From assembly GCF_002994745.2 (NCBI RefSeq), contig NC_037092.1, forward strand, positions 71,647,823-71,711,822: a DNA stretch of 64,000 nucleotides. The letters are read 5' to 3'. This document shows positions 12,293-23,788 of this stretch, piece by piece (the first letter of the stretch is position 1; each line of letters begins with the position of its first letter). This DNA is from Rosa chinensis (taxonomy: Eukaryota > Streptophyta > Magnoliopsida > Rosales > Rosaceae). A model generated the notes under the pieces. It saw only the letters and a list, made by a program, of their open reading frames with translations. It was not told the origin of the DNA and did not search any database. The position numbers were made by a program, and so were the translations under genes.

Positions 12293-13268
12293 GGCCTTCT
12301 CCAACCCAAGTGTTTAAAGTGCCAAAGGGCCAAAAAATAGCCCATATGTTCTCCAAACCATGATGCTAAGGGGTAAAGTGCCATTTTTTAGGGTCAAATG
12401 TGAGGTTAAAGGGGCATTTTTAGCCCTTGGAGGAGCCCTTTGGCCCTTCAAAACACTGGATCAGATTAAAGCTGGCCCACTCGGGTAGTGGAGGATGACA
12501 GTAGCATGATGTCAACAACAGCTAGTTGCTTACGTCAGCTAGCCATTGGTTAAATTTTTTTTTTTTTAAACGTAGTCGTTGGTTAGGTTTTTTTTTTGTT
12601 TTTTTTATAGCAGTTGGTAATGTGATTTTTATTTTTTAAAAATTTTTTTAGCTGTTGGGTTATATATATATATATGCACACACACACATAGGGGTTCTTG
12701 GTTGCGGACCTCCGTACCTAATTTCCATTTTCCCCCCCTTTCCGATCACATATTTAGATCTTAACCGTTCATTTTTTAGGTCCTAATGTATAGATCATCT
12801 CTACAAAATTTCAGCCAAATTGGTGATCGTTAAGGCATTCAAAACTGCAATTTACAACAATGAATACGAACGGTTCTGATTCAATAGATTCGTGAAAGTA
12901 TCCCAAAATTCCTTCAATGGTACAAGTCAATCGGAAGTCCAACACCTCTGAAGTCTGCGAGGTCAAGCACCATGAATTTGATATTTGCTATGTGATTGAG
13001 TTTTCAAAGCTTTCAATTTATGCTTTTAATAATTGTTAGGGTTGTCACTGACAAGTGTTTGCATTTTCTTACTTTGTTGTGTAACTTTTAAATGCTTATG
13101 TCATGAATAAAATAAATATTAAAAATATGATTCCAGTTTTATTCCATTTCAAAATTAGCTAAAGATATTTTTAATTATCTTTAAAAAAAAAAATACAACT
13201 GAAAAAATATTTTTTATCATAAAAATTATTTCAATTACTATAAATCAATTGACTTTAAAAAAAAATAA

Positions 13269-13299
<31 letters not shown>

Positions 13300-13430
13300 A
13301 CCAATCCAAAATGTTAAAATATATTTTAGGGCTATCATTTAGCCTTGACGGGTTGGAGACGGTTGATGTCAGATCAATGAATAGTACAGAATTTAGGGCT
13401 AAAATTTAGCCCTTTGGGTTGGAGATGGCC
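12293..13430. mobile_element. PIF/Harbinger-type element, 1138 bp, inside the copia RT
   Basis: Termini GGCCTTCTCCAACCCAA and (complement) GGCCATCTCCAACCCAA are flanked by a 3-bp TGA repeat (12290-12292 and 13431-13433). The TIR style and the TNA-type duplication fit PIF/Harbinger. The subterminal regions repeat AGGGCCAAAA/TTTAGCCCTTT motifs in inverted orientation. The interior has TA and CA microsatellites and no transposase. The disrupted RT frame on both sides proves that it inserted after the copia element. Confidence 0.8.
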
Positions 13431-13433
13431 TGA

Positions 13434-14590
13434 ACACACATGGGCATAGTTCATTGTTAACATATCTCTTCCCAATCAAGTAGTCACTTAGACGGTTATA
13501 CCATATCCGTTCGGATTGCTTCAATCCATATAGTGAGTGTTTCAATCTAATTGCAAACGCGCTCCGTGGTTTAGAGCCACTTGACTTAGGTCACTGAAGT
13601 CCATCTGGAACCTTCATATAAATCTCTGTATCTAGGTCCCCATATAGAACGCAGTAACCACATCCATGAGCTGCATGTTAAGTTTTTCAGAAACTATCAA
13701 ACTGACAAGGTAGCGGAACATAATAACTTCTATTATGGGAGAATATGTCTCCTTGTAGTCGATTCCAGGGCATTATGAGAAGTTTTGCACCACAAGGCGA
13801 GCTTTGTATCTTACAATTTCGTTTCTCTCATTACGCTTTCTAACGAATACCCATTCATGACAAACTGGTTTGCTGTTGGGTGGCATTGACACAACTTGCC
13901 CAAATACCTTTCTTTTCGCTAAAGAATCAAGTTATGCATGGATCCCATCTTTCCATTTTGGCCAATCGACTCTATGTTGACATTCATCAACAAAGCGTGG
14001 TTCGATCTCATCGGTCTCAATAATCTCACGTGCTACTGAATAAGCGAATACATCATCAATGATGATGGAGTTTCTTTCCCATGTCATATGTACACTAGTG
14101 TAATTTACAGAGATCTCTATGTTCTCAGGGATAGGTTCTGACATTAAAACGTCCCCCAAAGATGTCTCTTGGACATAACCATAATCCGAAACATTCTCAT
14201 GGGACGGATTTTGAGTATTGATGATTAAAGGATTTGTTTGTGCCTCATTCGCTCTCTTTCTAGGGCGAGTATCCTTCGAACCAACTGGTCTACCATGCTT
14301 CCTCGCAGGACCTATGGTCATAGACTCCACATCACTGCCAATATGGGCAATGGCTCCATCTCCTGGTATCTCAGGAGCGGCGTTACGTCCAGTATTTAGG
14401 ACGTCAATCCTTGCAGGCACGTTTGCAGCAGGTATATGTGATCTCATCACTTTAACAACATCAAAAAACCCATCAGGCAAAGTATCTGCAACGTTCTGGA
14501 GCTCGATTATTCTTGGCACTTTAAGTTCGGACTGTGCGGTACTGGGATCGAGTTAAGACATAGTGGGGACAGACCACGACAATTCCTGTC
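13434..14590 (-). pseudogene. Copia integrase-RT linker and RT 5' half
   Basis: The minus-strand frame at 13932-14519 is the typical variable linker between copia integrase and RT, with the basic phrase GRPVGSKDTRPRKR. It is followed by the start of RT in broken frames between about 13440 and 13930 (phrases like VSMPPNSKPV and HEWVFVRKRNERNE, and a degraded DVVTAFYMG block). Stops at several sites show that it is inactive. Confidence 0.8.
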
Positions 14591-14597
14591 GTTCCTG

Positions 14598-15552
14598 TTA
14601 AACATCTGTATTCTTATCTCCCCCTAACGATGGGAAGATTGTCTCATCAAACTGACAATCCGCAAATCTTATGGTAAAGAGATCGTCTGTCAAAGGTTCT
14701 AGGTAGCGGACGATAGTTGGAGATTCATATCCAACATATATGCCCATTCGTCTTTGTGGACCCATTTTAGTATGTTGTGGCGGCGTAATAGGCACATAAA
14801 TGGTACACCCAAAAATGCGTAAGTGCGAGATATCAAGCACCCAGTCACTAGCTGTAACGCAGAGTAAGGTTGGGTAGCAGTGGGTCGTAGACGAATTAGC
14901 ATCGTTGCATGCAATATTGCATATCCCCAAGCAGACACAAGGAGATTGGTGTGCATAACCAATGTTCGTGCTATCATTTGTAGTCGTTTGATAGCGGCTT
15001 CTGCGAGACCATTTTGGGTATAAACGTGGGGAACGGGATGCTCAACATCAATCCACAGTGACATGCAATAGTCGTTGAATGTTTTTTATGTAAACTCCCC
15101 AGTATTATCGAGTCGAATTGACTTAATAGGGTGGTCCAGTTAGTGAGCCCGTAAACGGATAATTTGGGCTAAGAGTTTAGCATATGCAGGATTTCGAGTG
15201 GACAACAGTGCGACATGTGACCAACATGTCGACGCATCAACCAATACCATAAAGTATTTAAAAGGTCCGCAAGATGATTGAATTGGTCTACAAATATCCC
15301 CTTGGATTCTCTGTAAGAACAGAATTAGTATTTTGGATCCTTTTCGTAGGACGGTCTTGGTCCTAATTTTCCTAAGGAACAGGCTTTGCAAAATGAGCGA
15401 GGGGCCTTGGAAGCAACCAATGAAGATTTTGGTTGGGCTTGAGCATCTGAAGCTCTATTCAAAGCAAAATTTGTGACTACAGTACCTATCATAGCTTTGG
15501 GACCATGGGAAGTGGCATCCATGGTGCCATAGCCATGAGAATTGAAACCCAT
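14598..15552 (-). pseudogene. Copia integrase
   Basis: Minus strand, several overlapping broken frames. FCKACSLGKLG is the second half of the HHCC zinc finger. YFMVLVDASTCWSHVALLST and IKSIRLDNTGEFT carry catalytic core residues, and VHPVHT-like sequence leads into QNGLAEAAIKRLQ with the third acidic residue. YVPITPPQHTKMGPQRRMGI is the C-terminal block. Frame changes near 15100, 15330 and 14850 inactivate it. Confidence 0.88.
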
Positions 15553-15649
15553 GGGGTCATAGCCATGTGTGACTCCCTCTATATCGTTGTCAAGGGGGGC
15601 AGAGACGACCCTAGGGGGCGGTGGACGGCGGTGGCTGCAGCGGTCGTCA

Positions 15650-16689
15650 CACTAAGTCTGGGAATCAATCTTTGATTCTTGTTTTGTTTCGCTCGAAAGA
15701 ATGGATGTCAGTGTTAAGTCTTTAGTATATGGATCATCATATCATGACCAAGATGTCCGAGTCGGTTATGCCAAAACCAATATGTGTCAGAATCCAAGAG
15801 ATCTTCTCTTATCACATTATTGGATTCAATAGGTCGAATTGCAGTGACATAAAATCCACTAGATTGACACATAACCTTATCTAAGATGCGCTTTCATCCT
15901 CAATCGTTAGAGGTAATGCAAAGGAACTCTTTTCCGTTCTCAGTATGCGTTTTTGCATGGAATCCGTTAGCTCTGATATCTTTAAAGCTCAATAAGGTTT
16001 GATTTGCCTTAAAAGCGTAAAGAGTTTCTGCGACATTAATCAAGATGCCATCATGCAAGAGGAATTTGGCCATTCCATGTCCTTAAACTAAACCTGATGG
16101 CCCAGGCATCGTAGTCACAGAGGAATATGTAGGCAACATCTCCAAGAATAATTGCCTATGGTGGAGAATGGTGTGCGTAGTCGCATTATGCAGTTCTCCA
16201 GAATCCATTCATAAAAGAAAAAGCTCGTAATTAAAAAGGAGTCATAATGAAAAGAACTCAACTTTTATTAATAAGCCAAACAGAATTATATCATTGAATC
16301 TTTAACTATAGAGAATCTAATCCAAAAACTAGCTAATGCAAAATAATGGTAGTCGTCTAGCTTCTTTCTGTAACTCCAAAGTAAATGTGACCAGGTGAGT
16401 AGAGAGATGTCGGTGGAGCAAGACTCGCTTAAGTACCACTTATCTCAAAACCTTCCTAGACATCACACTTACTTTGGATGAGTCTACTTTGAAGAAAGAC
16501 TAAACCATTGGCATCTACTACAAAAATAATATGGCAATTGCCTACATCTCTTGGAAAATAAAAAAGACTTAATCAAAATCGCCAATCTCTTAGCCTTTAA
16601 AATCTTCCACTCTTAGAGCGAGATAGTACTCTTGATTTTCTTGCTCCATGTAATTTGCTTCCCTTGCTTCACGGTACTACTTGTAAGCT
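15650..16689 (-). other. Degraded protease and pre-integrase region of the copia element
   Basis: This interval lies between gag and integrase and should hold protease and the GAG-pre-integrase domain. Only scattered weak phrases survive on the minus strand, and no frame exceeds about 60 residues. Confidence 0.5.
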
Positions 16690-17660
16690 TTTGCAACTTT
16701 CTAGGATGCTTTACATGTTTTGGCCCAATGTCCGGATGCTCCACACAGAAGAAAAGCATCTTTATGGTCAGGCTCTCTTGATCGAGGCGATGTAGGGGCG
16801 CATTGGGGATGGCTTCTTTCCTTGGTGGCGTCACCACCATAGCCGGAGGCTTGGCCATTCTCTCTCTTCACACGTTGACCTCCACGGTTCTGTGTACACC
16901 TTTGTTGGTGGTTTCCTTTCTCTTTGGGGCGAGAGTATGGACCAGAACATCCAGAATTATCCCTTTCCTTAGGGTTTCGCTCCTTGCCCCCTCTTTTAGG
17001 GGGGCGACTATAATTAGACTCCAGAAGAGACTTGGTTCCCACGGGTCTAAAGTTATAGTTCTTCACAAGTATGTTGTCATGCTTTTAAGCTACGTTCATG
17101 GCTCAAATAAGCTCATGAAATCTTGTGATGCATCCAACATTGACATCAATCCGATAATTCTTTGCAATCATCAATGCAGAGACGGGGAAGGTAGAAAGAG
17201 TCTTCTCGATCAACATCATATCAGTGATGTTCTGTCCGCAGAATTCCATCAAAGACTTGATTCGAAGGGCTTCCGAGTTGTAGTCAAGTACAGACTTGAA
17301 ATCACAGAAGTGGAGGCTATGCCATCTCACTTCTAAATCAGGAATCAGGGAATCACGAACTTTGCCAAATCGCTGCTTGAGTTCTACCCATAGCTTTCTA
17401 GGGTCCTCATCATTGAGGTACTCGTTCTGGAGCGCGTCATTCATGTGCCTTGTCATGAGAATTATGGCTTTAGCTTTATTTGCCTCTCTAGTAGCTCTAT
17501 TCGCTTCAAAAGCTGCAGCTTGTTGAGGAGTAAGCACGTTCTGACTTGGCTCTTGGATGGTACTCAAAATCCCATCAGCCTTAAGATACTGACGCACATC
17601 ACAGACCCATTTGTGGTAACATGCGCTTGTTAATTGTCTCCAGTGGAGCAAAGTCCAACT
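16690..17660 (-). pseudogene. Copia gag with degraded zinc knuckle
   Basis: The frame at 17103-17651 is a UBN2-type gag: a WVCDVRQYLKADGIL start, ATREANKAKAIILM, RKLWVELKQRF, and IKSLMEFCGQNITD. A second frame (16701-17066) is rich in basic residues and ends in FLLCGASGHWAKTC, where the first cysteine of the CX2CX4HX4C knuckle is replaced by phenylalanine. The break between the frames and the lost knuckle cysteine mark it as inactive. Confidence 0.85.
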
Positions 17661-18823
17661 TGTTCAGGTTACTCATTCTGAAAAACAACAAGAAATTAAG
17701 GTTAGTTTCAGAGCGAAAAAGGCTACCACGAAAATAATAAAATTTCTAAGCGTAGTCGCTCCCAAGAAATTAGGGATTTCTGAGCATAGTCGCTTCTAAG
17801 AAATCTGATTCCAATAGGTATTGGATTAGATCCAAACAATAATGTGTTTGTGGTTGATCATAACTTCTCAACAAACTCTAAGTTTGGAGGACTCTACAAA
17901 CTCCAAGCTTGGAGTGAGCATGAACCCCCACAGTTCTTTGGTCTCCCCTATGAAGAAGAAAAGGGGGTAGAAGAAGGGAGGTTACAAGTTCCCGAGAAAA
18001 AGAAAAGAAATTGAAATTACGAAAGCAAAAGGAATTGAATAAAAGAAAAGAAAAGATACCTTAAATGGGCTTGAGGAAAAAAAAATAAGCTGCTTCTTTT
18101 TTTTTTCCCCTCCTTTTGTGAGCAGTGGCCAGCGGGGCCTGCTTTTTTTTTTTCCTTTCTTTTCTTCTTCTGTCAGCAATGAGCCGTGGGGTTTTTTTTT
18201 TTTTTTTTTCCGACTTGGGCCACTTCAGCCTTCTTCTTCTCTTTTCTGGCTTGGGTCGCGCCTTCTTCTTCTTTCTGGGCCGCTCCTCCCTTTTTCTTTT
18301 TCTTTTTCTCTCTCTTCTCTTTTCTGGCTTGGGCCGCGCCTTCTTTTCTTCTTCTGGGCTGCTCCTTCTTCTTTCTTTCTGGGCTGGTCCTTCTTCTTTC
18401 TTTCTTTCTTTTCTGGCCAGTACCAATATAGGTATTGCCAGTACCAATCTATGTACTGGGCTGGGGTCTGGGCTGGAAAGAGGGCATCGATCTAGGGAGT
18501 TTAACTATTCAGGGACGTGCAACGCTTTTGCAGGCTAGTCCGGAAACTTTCCGGCTAATTTTGGCCGTTATTTTTCCGGTTCCCGATTTCTGGATTTAGG
18601 ATGCTTGTGATGGAAAAATTTCACTGTAGGAGGCGGACTGGAAAGATGCGAACCGGGCAGGGGACCTTTTGTTTCTTCTGGGGCCCGATTCGGTATTTTT
18701 CGGGCCTGTTCTAGGGGTGGGGGCGCTAGTTCTGGACTCCTGGGATTGATGGTTTCAAGGGGTGGCGCCGCTAGTTCTAGCGGTGGTTGCTAAGGTTTGA
18801 AGGCTACTATTTTAGGGTTTCAG

Positions 18824-18847
18824 GATTAGAGCTTCGTGCTGATAACG
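18824..18847 (-). other. Primer binding site, tRNA-Ile half-molecule type
   Basis: On the plus strand the 24 bases GATTAGAGCTTCGTGCTGAT plus AACG abut the 5' LTR. They match the D-arm to anticodon-arm segment of plant tRNA-Ile(AAU) at about 21 of 24 positions, as I recall that tRNA. One difference is G opposite A34, the base that is inosine in the mature tRNA. The element is therefore probably primed by an internally cleaved tRNA and not by the 3' CCA end. Confidence 0.7.
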
Positions 18848-19081
18848 TGTTTTAGAGAATCGATATGTGGGGGAGAAATTGTTGTACTTTCATTATAATA
18901 GGGGCCTCTTTATATAGAGAATTACAAAGTATTGTATCAGAGTTGTACATAGAAACATAATCATACATTGATTGGATATCTACTAAGATTTTCTGAGATT
19001 ATCTCTAATACAAACTCTATTACAACTAGAGCAAGTAACATAGAGTTTAAGTTAGACACATATTCTGAATTTATTTAAACA
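18848..19081 (-). repeat. 5' LTR of the copia element
   Basis: 234 bp, TG...CA ends on either strand reading, paired with 10757-10991. It contains a TATATAGAG box-like segment (18914-18922), probably the retroelement promoter. Confidence 0.9.
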
Positions 19082-19086
19082 GCTTT

Positions 19087-20620
19087 AACGTATTATTTTT
19101 TTTCTACGTCTTCTTTTCCACTGTTTGAATGGTAAAAGAAAATCAAAATCAAAATGAACAACGTGCCAGACAAGAAACTCGGACAAACAACGAAGAATCT
19201 TAATAAAAAATTCACTTTTATTTTATTCTGTAGATAACACTAAAGACTAAAGTTGAGAGTCAAATAATGCATTGGTCATGCAGAGATCGATCACATCCAT
19301 ATCAAAATAATCAAATGGTATGAATCTGGTCAATCACAAAGAAAATTAATACTGACAAACTTGACCCACTCAGTTTTACTTTCATTCTATATCGTTCACT
19401 AGTTTGACTTGATTATCGTGCTTAAACTAAGTTTACAGGCAGCCGCCCACCGCACCATAGCTCATGCTTGAACATGATCATTTCAGGGTTTCCTTGTTGT
19501 TTAAAGCACAAAGTTGATCGAGTACTTAAATATAAAGATCGATGCTTCATGTTCGTGAAGGTTCATCAATCACAAGCAATCAGTGTGAATGCAAACCTCA
19601 CACTACATATCAAAATTAAGTGGAGACAAAGTGGGGCCGTGGGGGAGAGGTGTTGGAAGTCTCAAAGTCACTGAGACCTTCCTCCAACTAGAGCACAAAC
19701 GCGATTATCAAATATAAGTTAAGTTATTTATTAAAAAAAAAATATATAAGTTAAGTTATTTATCAAAAATACCACTTTCGTCGGATAGCTGAACAGAAAT
19801 GATCTCTTTTCATAACATTAACAAAAAATATCATGTTGTGTGATTTTGCAACGTATTCATAGTAGATTAATCAAAAAAAAAAAAAAACGTATTCATAGTA
19901 GAAATTTTGGTCATCAATATAGAGTTTCATAATATTATTGACTTTCACATTAATTTTTCACAATATTTTGTATGTGAAGGTTCTAAACAATTTATGTTAT
20001 AAAAATATTATTTTTGTTGATGTTATGCTTTTTTTTAATTATTCGAACTATGTAATATATATGCTCGTTTTAGGGTAACTGCTTTTTATAAAGTAGATAA
20101 TTCACTATTTCTGATCATCCTGTTCAATGTACTTCAACAAAGATTATTCTTACAAAAGACGGTCAAATCATATCTGTGAGTATACTATTCAAAGGCAAAA
20201 TCCTTTTTGTCATCAAAGATTGAAATGATGATAATGTATGACAATCGGATAATCAATTTTTTTTCCAGCTGTTTGACTAGTTCTTTGCATGAACCCATCT
20301 TTTCAAATGGACCGGAAGCCTCCTTGAATTAGATGCCTATAGAGTACTGGAACCAAATTAGACAATACCATTATCTCAAATTAGAGTAATGATTAATAAG
20401 TTAATTAATCTCCAAGAAATCATTGGTCCCCCCCCCCCCTCCACCTCACATACAGATGGATCTGGTGCTCCATGTTGTGGATTTGATCACATGAGAAAAA
20501 TAGAATCATCTTAATGCTCAACTAGTCCAAGATTCTTGTTGTTTAGTGTTTAGTGTAAGCATCATGAGACACTCCACTATTGCTTCATTAGTAATAAACA
20601 ATGGCTGCGTTGGATTTCTC
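19087..20620. other. Upstream flank of GRAS unit 1, non-coding
   Basis: No gene is seen. Stretches at about 19245-19340 (TGAGAGTCAAATAATGC ... GGTATGAATCTGGTC) and 19505-19575 are paralogous to 29420-29500 and 29605-29660. The stretch at 20560-20620 is paralogous to 31760-31826. So this is the left flank of the duplicated GRAS block. An 11-base C run is at 20430-20440. Confidence 0.6.
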
Positions 20621-20629
20621 CAATCAAAT

Positions 20630-20784
20630 CAATGGAAATTATTCTATGCACCGACGGTGTAAATTACCCAACACTTATAAGATGATCTCAACCCTTAATA
20701 TTTATAATTAATATTTTTATAATAACCTAAGAGTGTATTTAATATATAATCTAACAAGTGCACGTCGATGCATTGAATCCTCCT
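20630..20784. mobile_element. Small MITE, 155 bp
   Basis: Inverted ends around TTCTATGCACCGACGGTG and the complement of GCACGTCGATGCATTGAA are flanked by an exact 9-bp repeat, CAATCAAAT (20621-20629 and 20785-20793). The paralogous region near 31820-31835 has a single CAATCATAT and no insertion, which is a natural empty site. Confidence 0.8.
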
Positions 20785-20793
20785 CAATCAAAT

Positions 20794-21719
20794 TAGACAT
20801 TTTCTTTTCATCTTGAGTGATGACAATGAATGAAAAGGCAGTTAGTTGATGAAAGCAAAAGGAGTATGGAATAATGTAGCATTGTTAATTACTAAGCAAT
20901 CATCTTACTAATGACCCACTAATCCAATTATTGTAGAGGATTACTCATTACTCTTAAGCGCACCTGAGGCCACGTTTGATGAGATTTAGCTCCTCCAATT
21001 TAATGATAATGCTCTCTTGATTAGTAGGAAAAATTTGGTTGATATTCTTAATAACCTAATCGAAAAATGGTTTTAATTTTGTGTGTACGTCAAAAACAAT
21101 GTTTTCATTTTTGAAGTTTAAAACTATATTATTAGTATAGTTTTAAACATAAACAGAAGATCAACAACAATAAAAATGAATCGTCTGCTCTTTCTAAATC
21201 CTCGTCGTAATGACTTGGAGTTCTGTCAATGTCAAAAGGCGTTGGTTTCAGGTCAATTTATTAGGAGATTCTTTCTGCGTCTCTCGCTACCTATAGGTCA
21301 GCACCAATATCGATCAGTGTCAGCAGACATTAAGACATGTGCAATGTGCGCTGGTTTCAAGACCACTGTGAGTTGTCGCACCATCAAAATCGCATCTCAC
21401 TGTGTAGAGGTGCAGTAGCCAGCATGTTTGCTTTCAGGCTCTCAGATTTGGCAACCTTAGGCATTGGGCTTTGGGTAACATGGCTGGTATGGAGGCTTCG
21501 TCCATATTGTGCGCATCTCAAATCTGGTCAGACCTGCCTATAGAATCAAGATTGGATCTTGATCTAGTTCTAAGTCCTTTTTGGATTTCGATCTGGGATC
21601 CAGGTCCTGCGATAAGTTTGATTCTATTTGGACTTTGTTCTTCACTCAGCTTATGAATAGTAGTTTTGATGCTTCTTGATCTATTAAAAAAACTTGAGAC
21701 TATTAGGTGCTTAATTATT
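20794..21719. other. Non-coding spacer
   Basis: No recognisable gene. 20794-20880 continues the paralogy to 31830-31900. Open frames at 21176-21656 have no family features and are probably chance, though a GATCTTGATCTAGTT/GATTTCGATCTGGGA phrase at 21545-21600 is mildly repetitive. Confidence 0.45.
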
Positions 21720-21734
21720 ACCTGCTATTAAAAT

Positions 21735-23162
21735 TTTTTTGCAGCTTCACATTAATTATAGAGATATTTAAATCAAGGTCCAATTTCGTAGTTCAATAGT
21801 GGATGCAGTCCGGTCACTTTTTCTTTGTTAATTGCGGTCCATTGACTATTTGTTCTGTTCAATTTGCCCCTTCAAGTCAAGAAAGGAAACAAATTTAAAT
21901 TATCCGATTTTGCGAAATTTTCATTATTATTATTTTTAATTTTTCAAAGATTGAAATTTAAATTATTAATTATACATAATCATTCCAAAAATCATGAATA
22001 AATAAAAAATGAACATAACTAAACAATGTAAAACTTAAAACATCAAGTCAACCATAATTAAAGAATTTTAAATCAATTTAACCAAAAAGTATGCAAGCAT
22101 GAGTGTTTTACCTCATAGTAAGGCATATATTTTTACCTCGCAAAGAGAAAATATGGTATTCTAGTATAAACCTAACTAAAAGGTGGAAAATGAAGAAAAT
22201 TAAATAAACCTACCTATAAGGTACATATAATTATAGAACAAGAAATCAACATAAAAAATAATATGCAAATCTAGACCTCAGATAGAGGTATAATTATTTT
22301 CACCTCATAAAGAGGTATGTTTTTCACTATATATGTCTAAAACGAAGGTAAAAGTTTAGCCACGTACTATACCTAATATGCAGATACCTAATATGAGGTA
22401 TACTAAAATTTTGAGCTCTTAATACATATACTACAAAAATTACGTAATGTTTACCTTAGAATAAGATTCAATAGTGGTTTGTCAACCAACAATATACGCA
22501 CACACGCATGTTTTTTTCCAAGTTAAAGGTAAGTTAAGAAGGAAATGTGAAAAAAAAAATGAAGAAGAAGAAGAATAGCTACCATCGATGGAATGATTTA
22601 CACCAAAAGGACCACAATCATTTAGGGTTGACAAGAAAATACCTTGACCATAGAAAGCAACCACGTTCATAAAATACTTGACATTACATACAAGAGCCAC
22701 AACCATAGAACATTTGGTGTTGAAGAAAAACATTATCAAAATATTGCTTTAGAAAGATTCTTAACTTATAGAAGACATCTTTTAGAAGAATAATTTTAGG
22801 AATGATTTACATTAAATATCTTATTCAATTTCATATCAATTCCATAATTTTATACCAAATCAATAAGAATAATTTAAGAAAGATATGCATCAAATATGAT
22901 ATGAAATTACTAATCAGATTGCTAATTTTAATCCTATTAATTCCTGCTTTTTATGTGCAAAGACATTCAATTAGGACATATTAGTCATGTAAAAAAGAAA
23001 AATCAATAACGATTGAGTCAGCACGATGGAAAAAGAAATAAATTCGATGTGACAATTGAGTCATTTGACCGCAATTAGCAAGAAAAATTAATGCGGACTA
23101 CAACCAATATGAAGTCTAATTTTTAGACTTTAATCTAATTAACTCTTAATTATATGAGAATC
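21735..23162. mobile_element. Probable TIR element inserted upstream of GRAS gene 1
   Basis: A 15-bp direct repeat, ACCTGCTATTAAAAT, flanks the interval (21720-21734 and 23163-23177). Inside, the left block with TTAATTGCGGTCCATTGACT (about 21820-21850) is the inverted match of the right block with GACCGCAATTAGCAAGAAAA (23070-23090). The paralogous upstream region of GRAS gene 2 lacks the segment. No transposase was found. The 15-bp repeat is longer than a MULE duplication, so the exact mechanism is open. Confidence 0.5.
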
Positions 23163-23239
23163 ACCTGCTATTAAAATGATATCCATCAAAGATTTATTTT
23201 ACTTGGAAAGGGTGCATCAATCTATTTTATTCAAGTGTG

Positions 23240-23788
23240 ATGGGCGGCATATGCATTAGTCACCCCACCATAGCAGAAAGGGACCGTTTCCATTTTCATG
23301 TCCATTTCCTGGAAGGTGTGACCAATTCAAGCTTGTGGGGCAAGTTTCTCTGTTTATCAGAATCAACAACATTCATCAATATGTTTGTCTTGCCCCAACC
23401 CACTCTCGAAGAAATGCCCCCAAAATTGGGGCATGTACGTAATAAGCACCTACTAGTCCCAAGTTCTTGTTTTTTTTTCTTTTTGGCGGTGAAAGTCCGA
23501 CCTCATTGGTTTTATAATTTTCTAAGCTATATAGCCTTTAACTATTCCAAGTTGGCGGCTATTGCAAAAGAAGTTAAAAACAAGGTTCAGTTTTTCAGTG
23601 CCTCTCTTCATCTTAGTAGCATATAAGCTTTGCATACACTTGCATCTAAGAGATTCCCCATATGCCTCCTGCAAATATCTCTTAGAACTCAATTTAAGCT
23701 TTTCATCTTGAATCGTATTGTTTATTTATCTCATGCACACTTTTGCCTGAAAGATTCATTCTTGAATCTAGACAGATTGTTGGCCTTA
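23240..23788 (+). promoter_or_regulatory. Upstream region and leader of GRAS gene 1
   Basis: GGCATATGCATTA at 23246-23258 recurs upstream of GRAS gene 2 (32345) and of the inverted copy (43968-43979, minus). AAGTTGGCGGC at 23549-23559 recurs at 32607-32617. These are the best conserved non-coding words shared by the three promoters. The frame is open upstream of the ATG back to 23630 but lacks an ATG there, so 23789 is the start. Confidence 0.55.

Larger units (their letters stand above)
10757..19081 (-). mobile_element. Ty1-copia LTR retrotransposon, old and inactive, 8.3 kb
   Basis: LTRs at 10757-10991 and 18848-19081 (TG...CA ends) are flanked by an exact 5-bp duplication, GCTTT (10752-10756 and 19082-19086). 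The coding order on the minus strand is gag, integrase, reverse transcriptase, RNase H, which is the copia order. All frames are broken and the two LTRs differ at many positions by eye, so the insertion is old. A PIF-type element sits inside the reverse transcriptase region. The long leader at 17.9-18.8 kb contains a CT/GA-rich stretch that gives spurious Phe/Ser-rich frames. Confidence 0.93.

Noticed and set aside
18061..18538. Several Phe/Ser- and Lys/Glu-rich frames on both strands
   Set aside because: The copia leader is a CT/GA-rich low-complexity stretch, which opens frames by composition.
21176..21656. Three short overlapping frames as a possible gene
   Set aside because: No family similarity, no splice structure and no conserved paralogue in the duplicated block.
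23630..23788. Upstream extension of GRAS gene 1 by 53 codons
   Set aside because: The extended frame starts with TTG and has no ATG; the sister gene starts at the position matching 23789.
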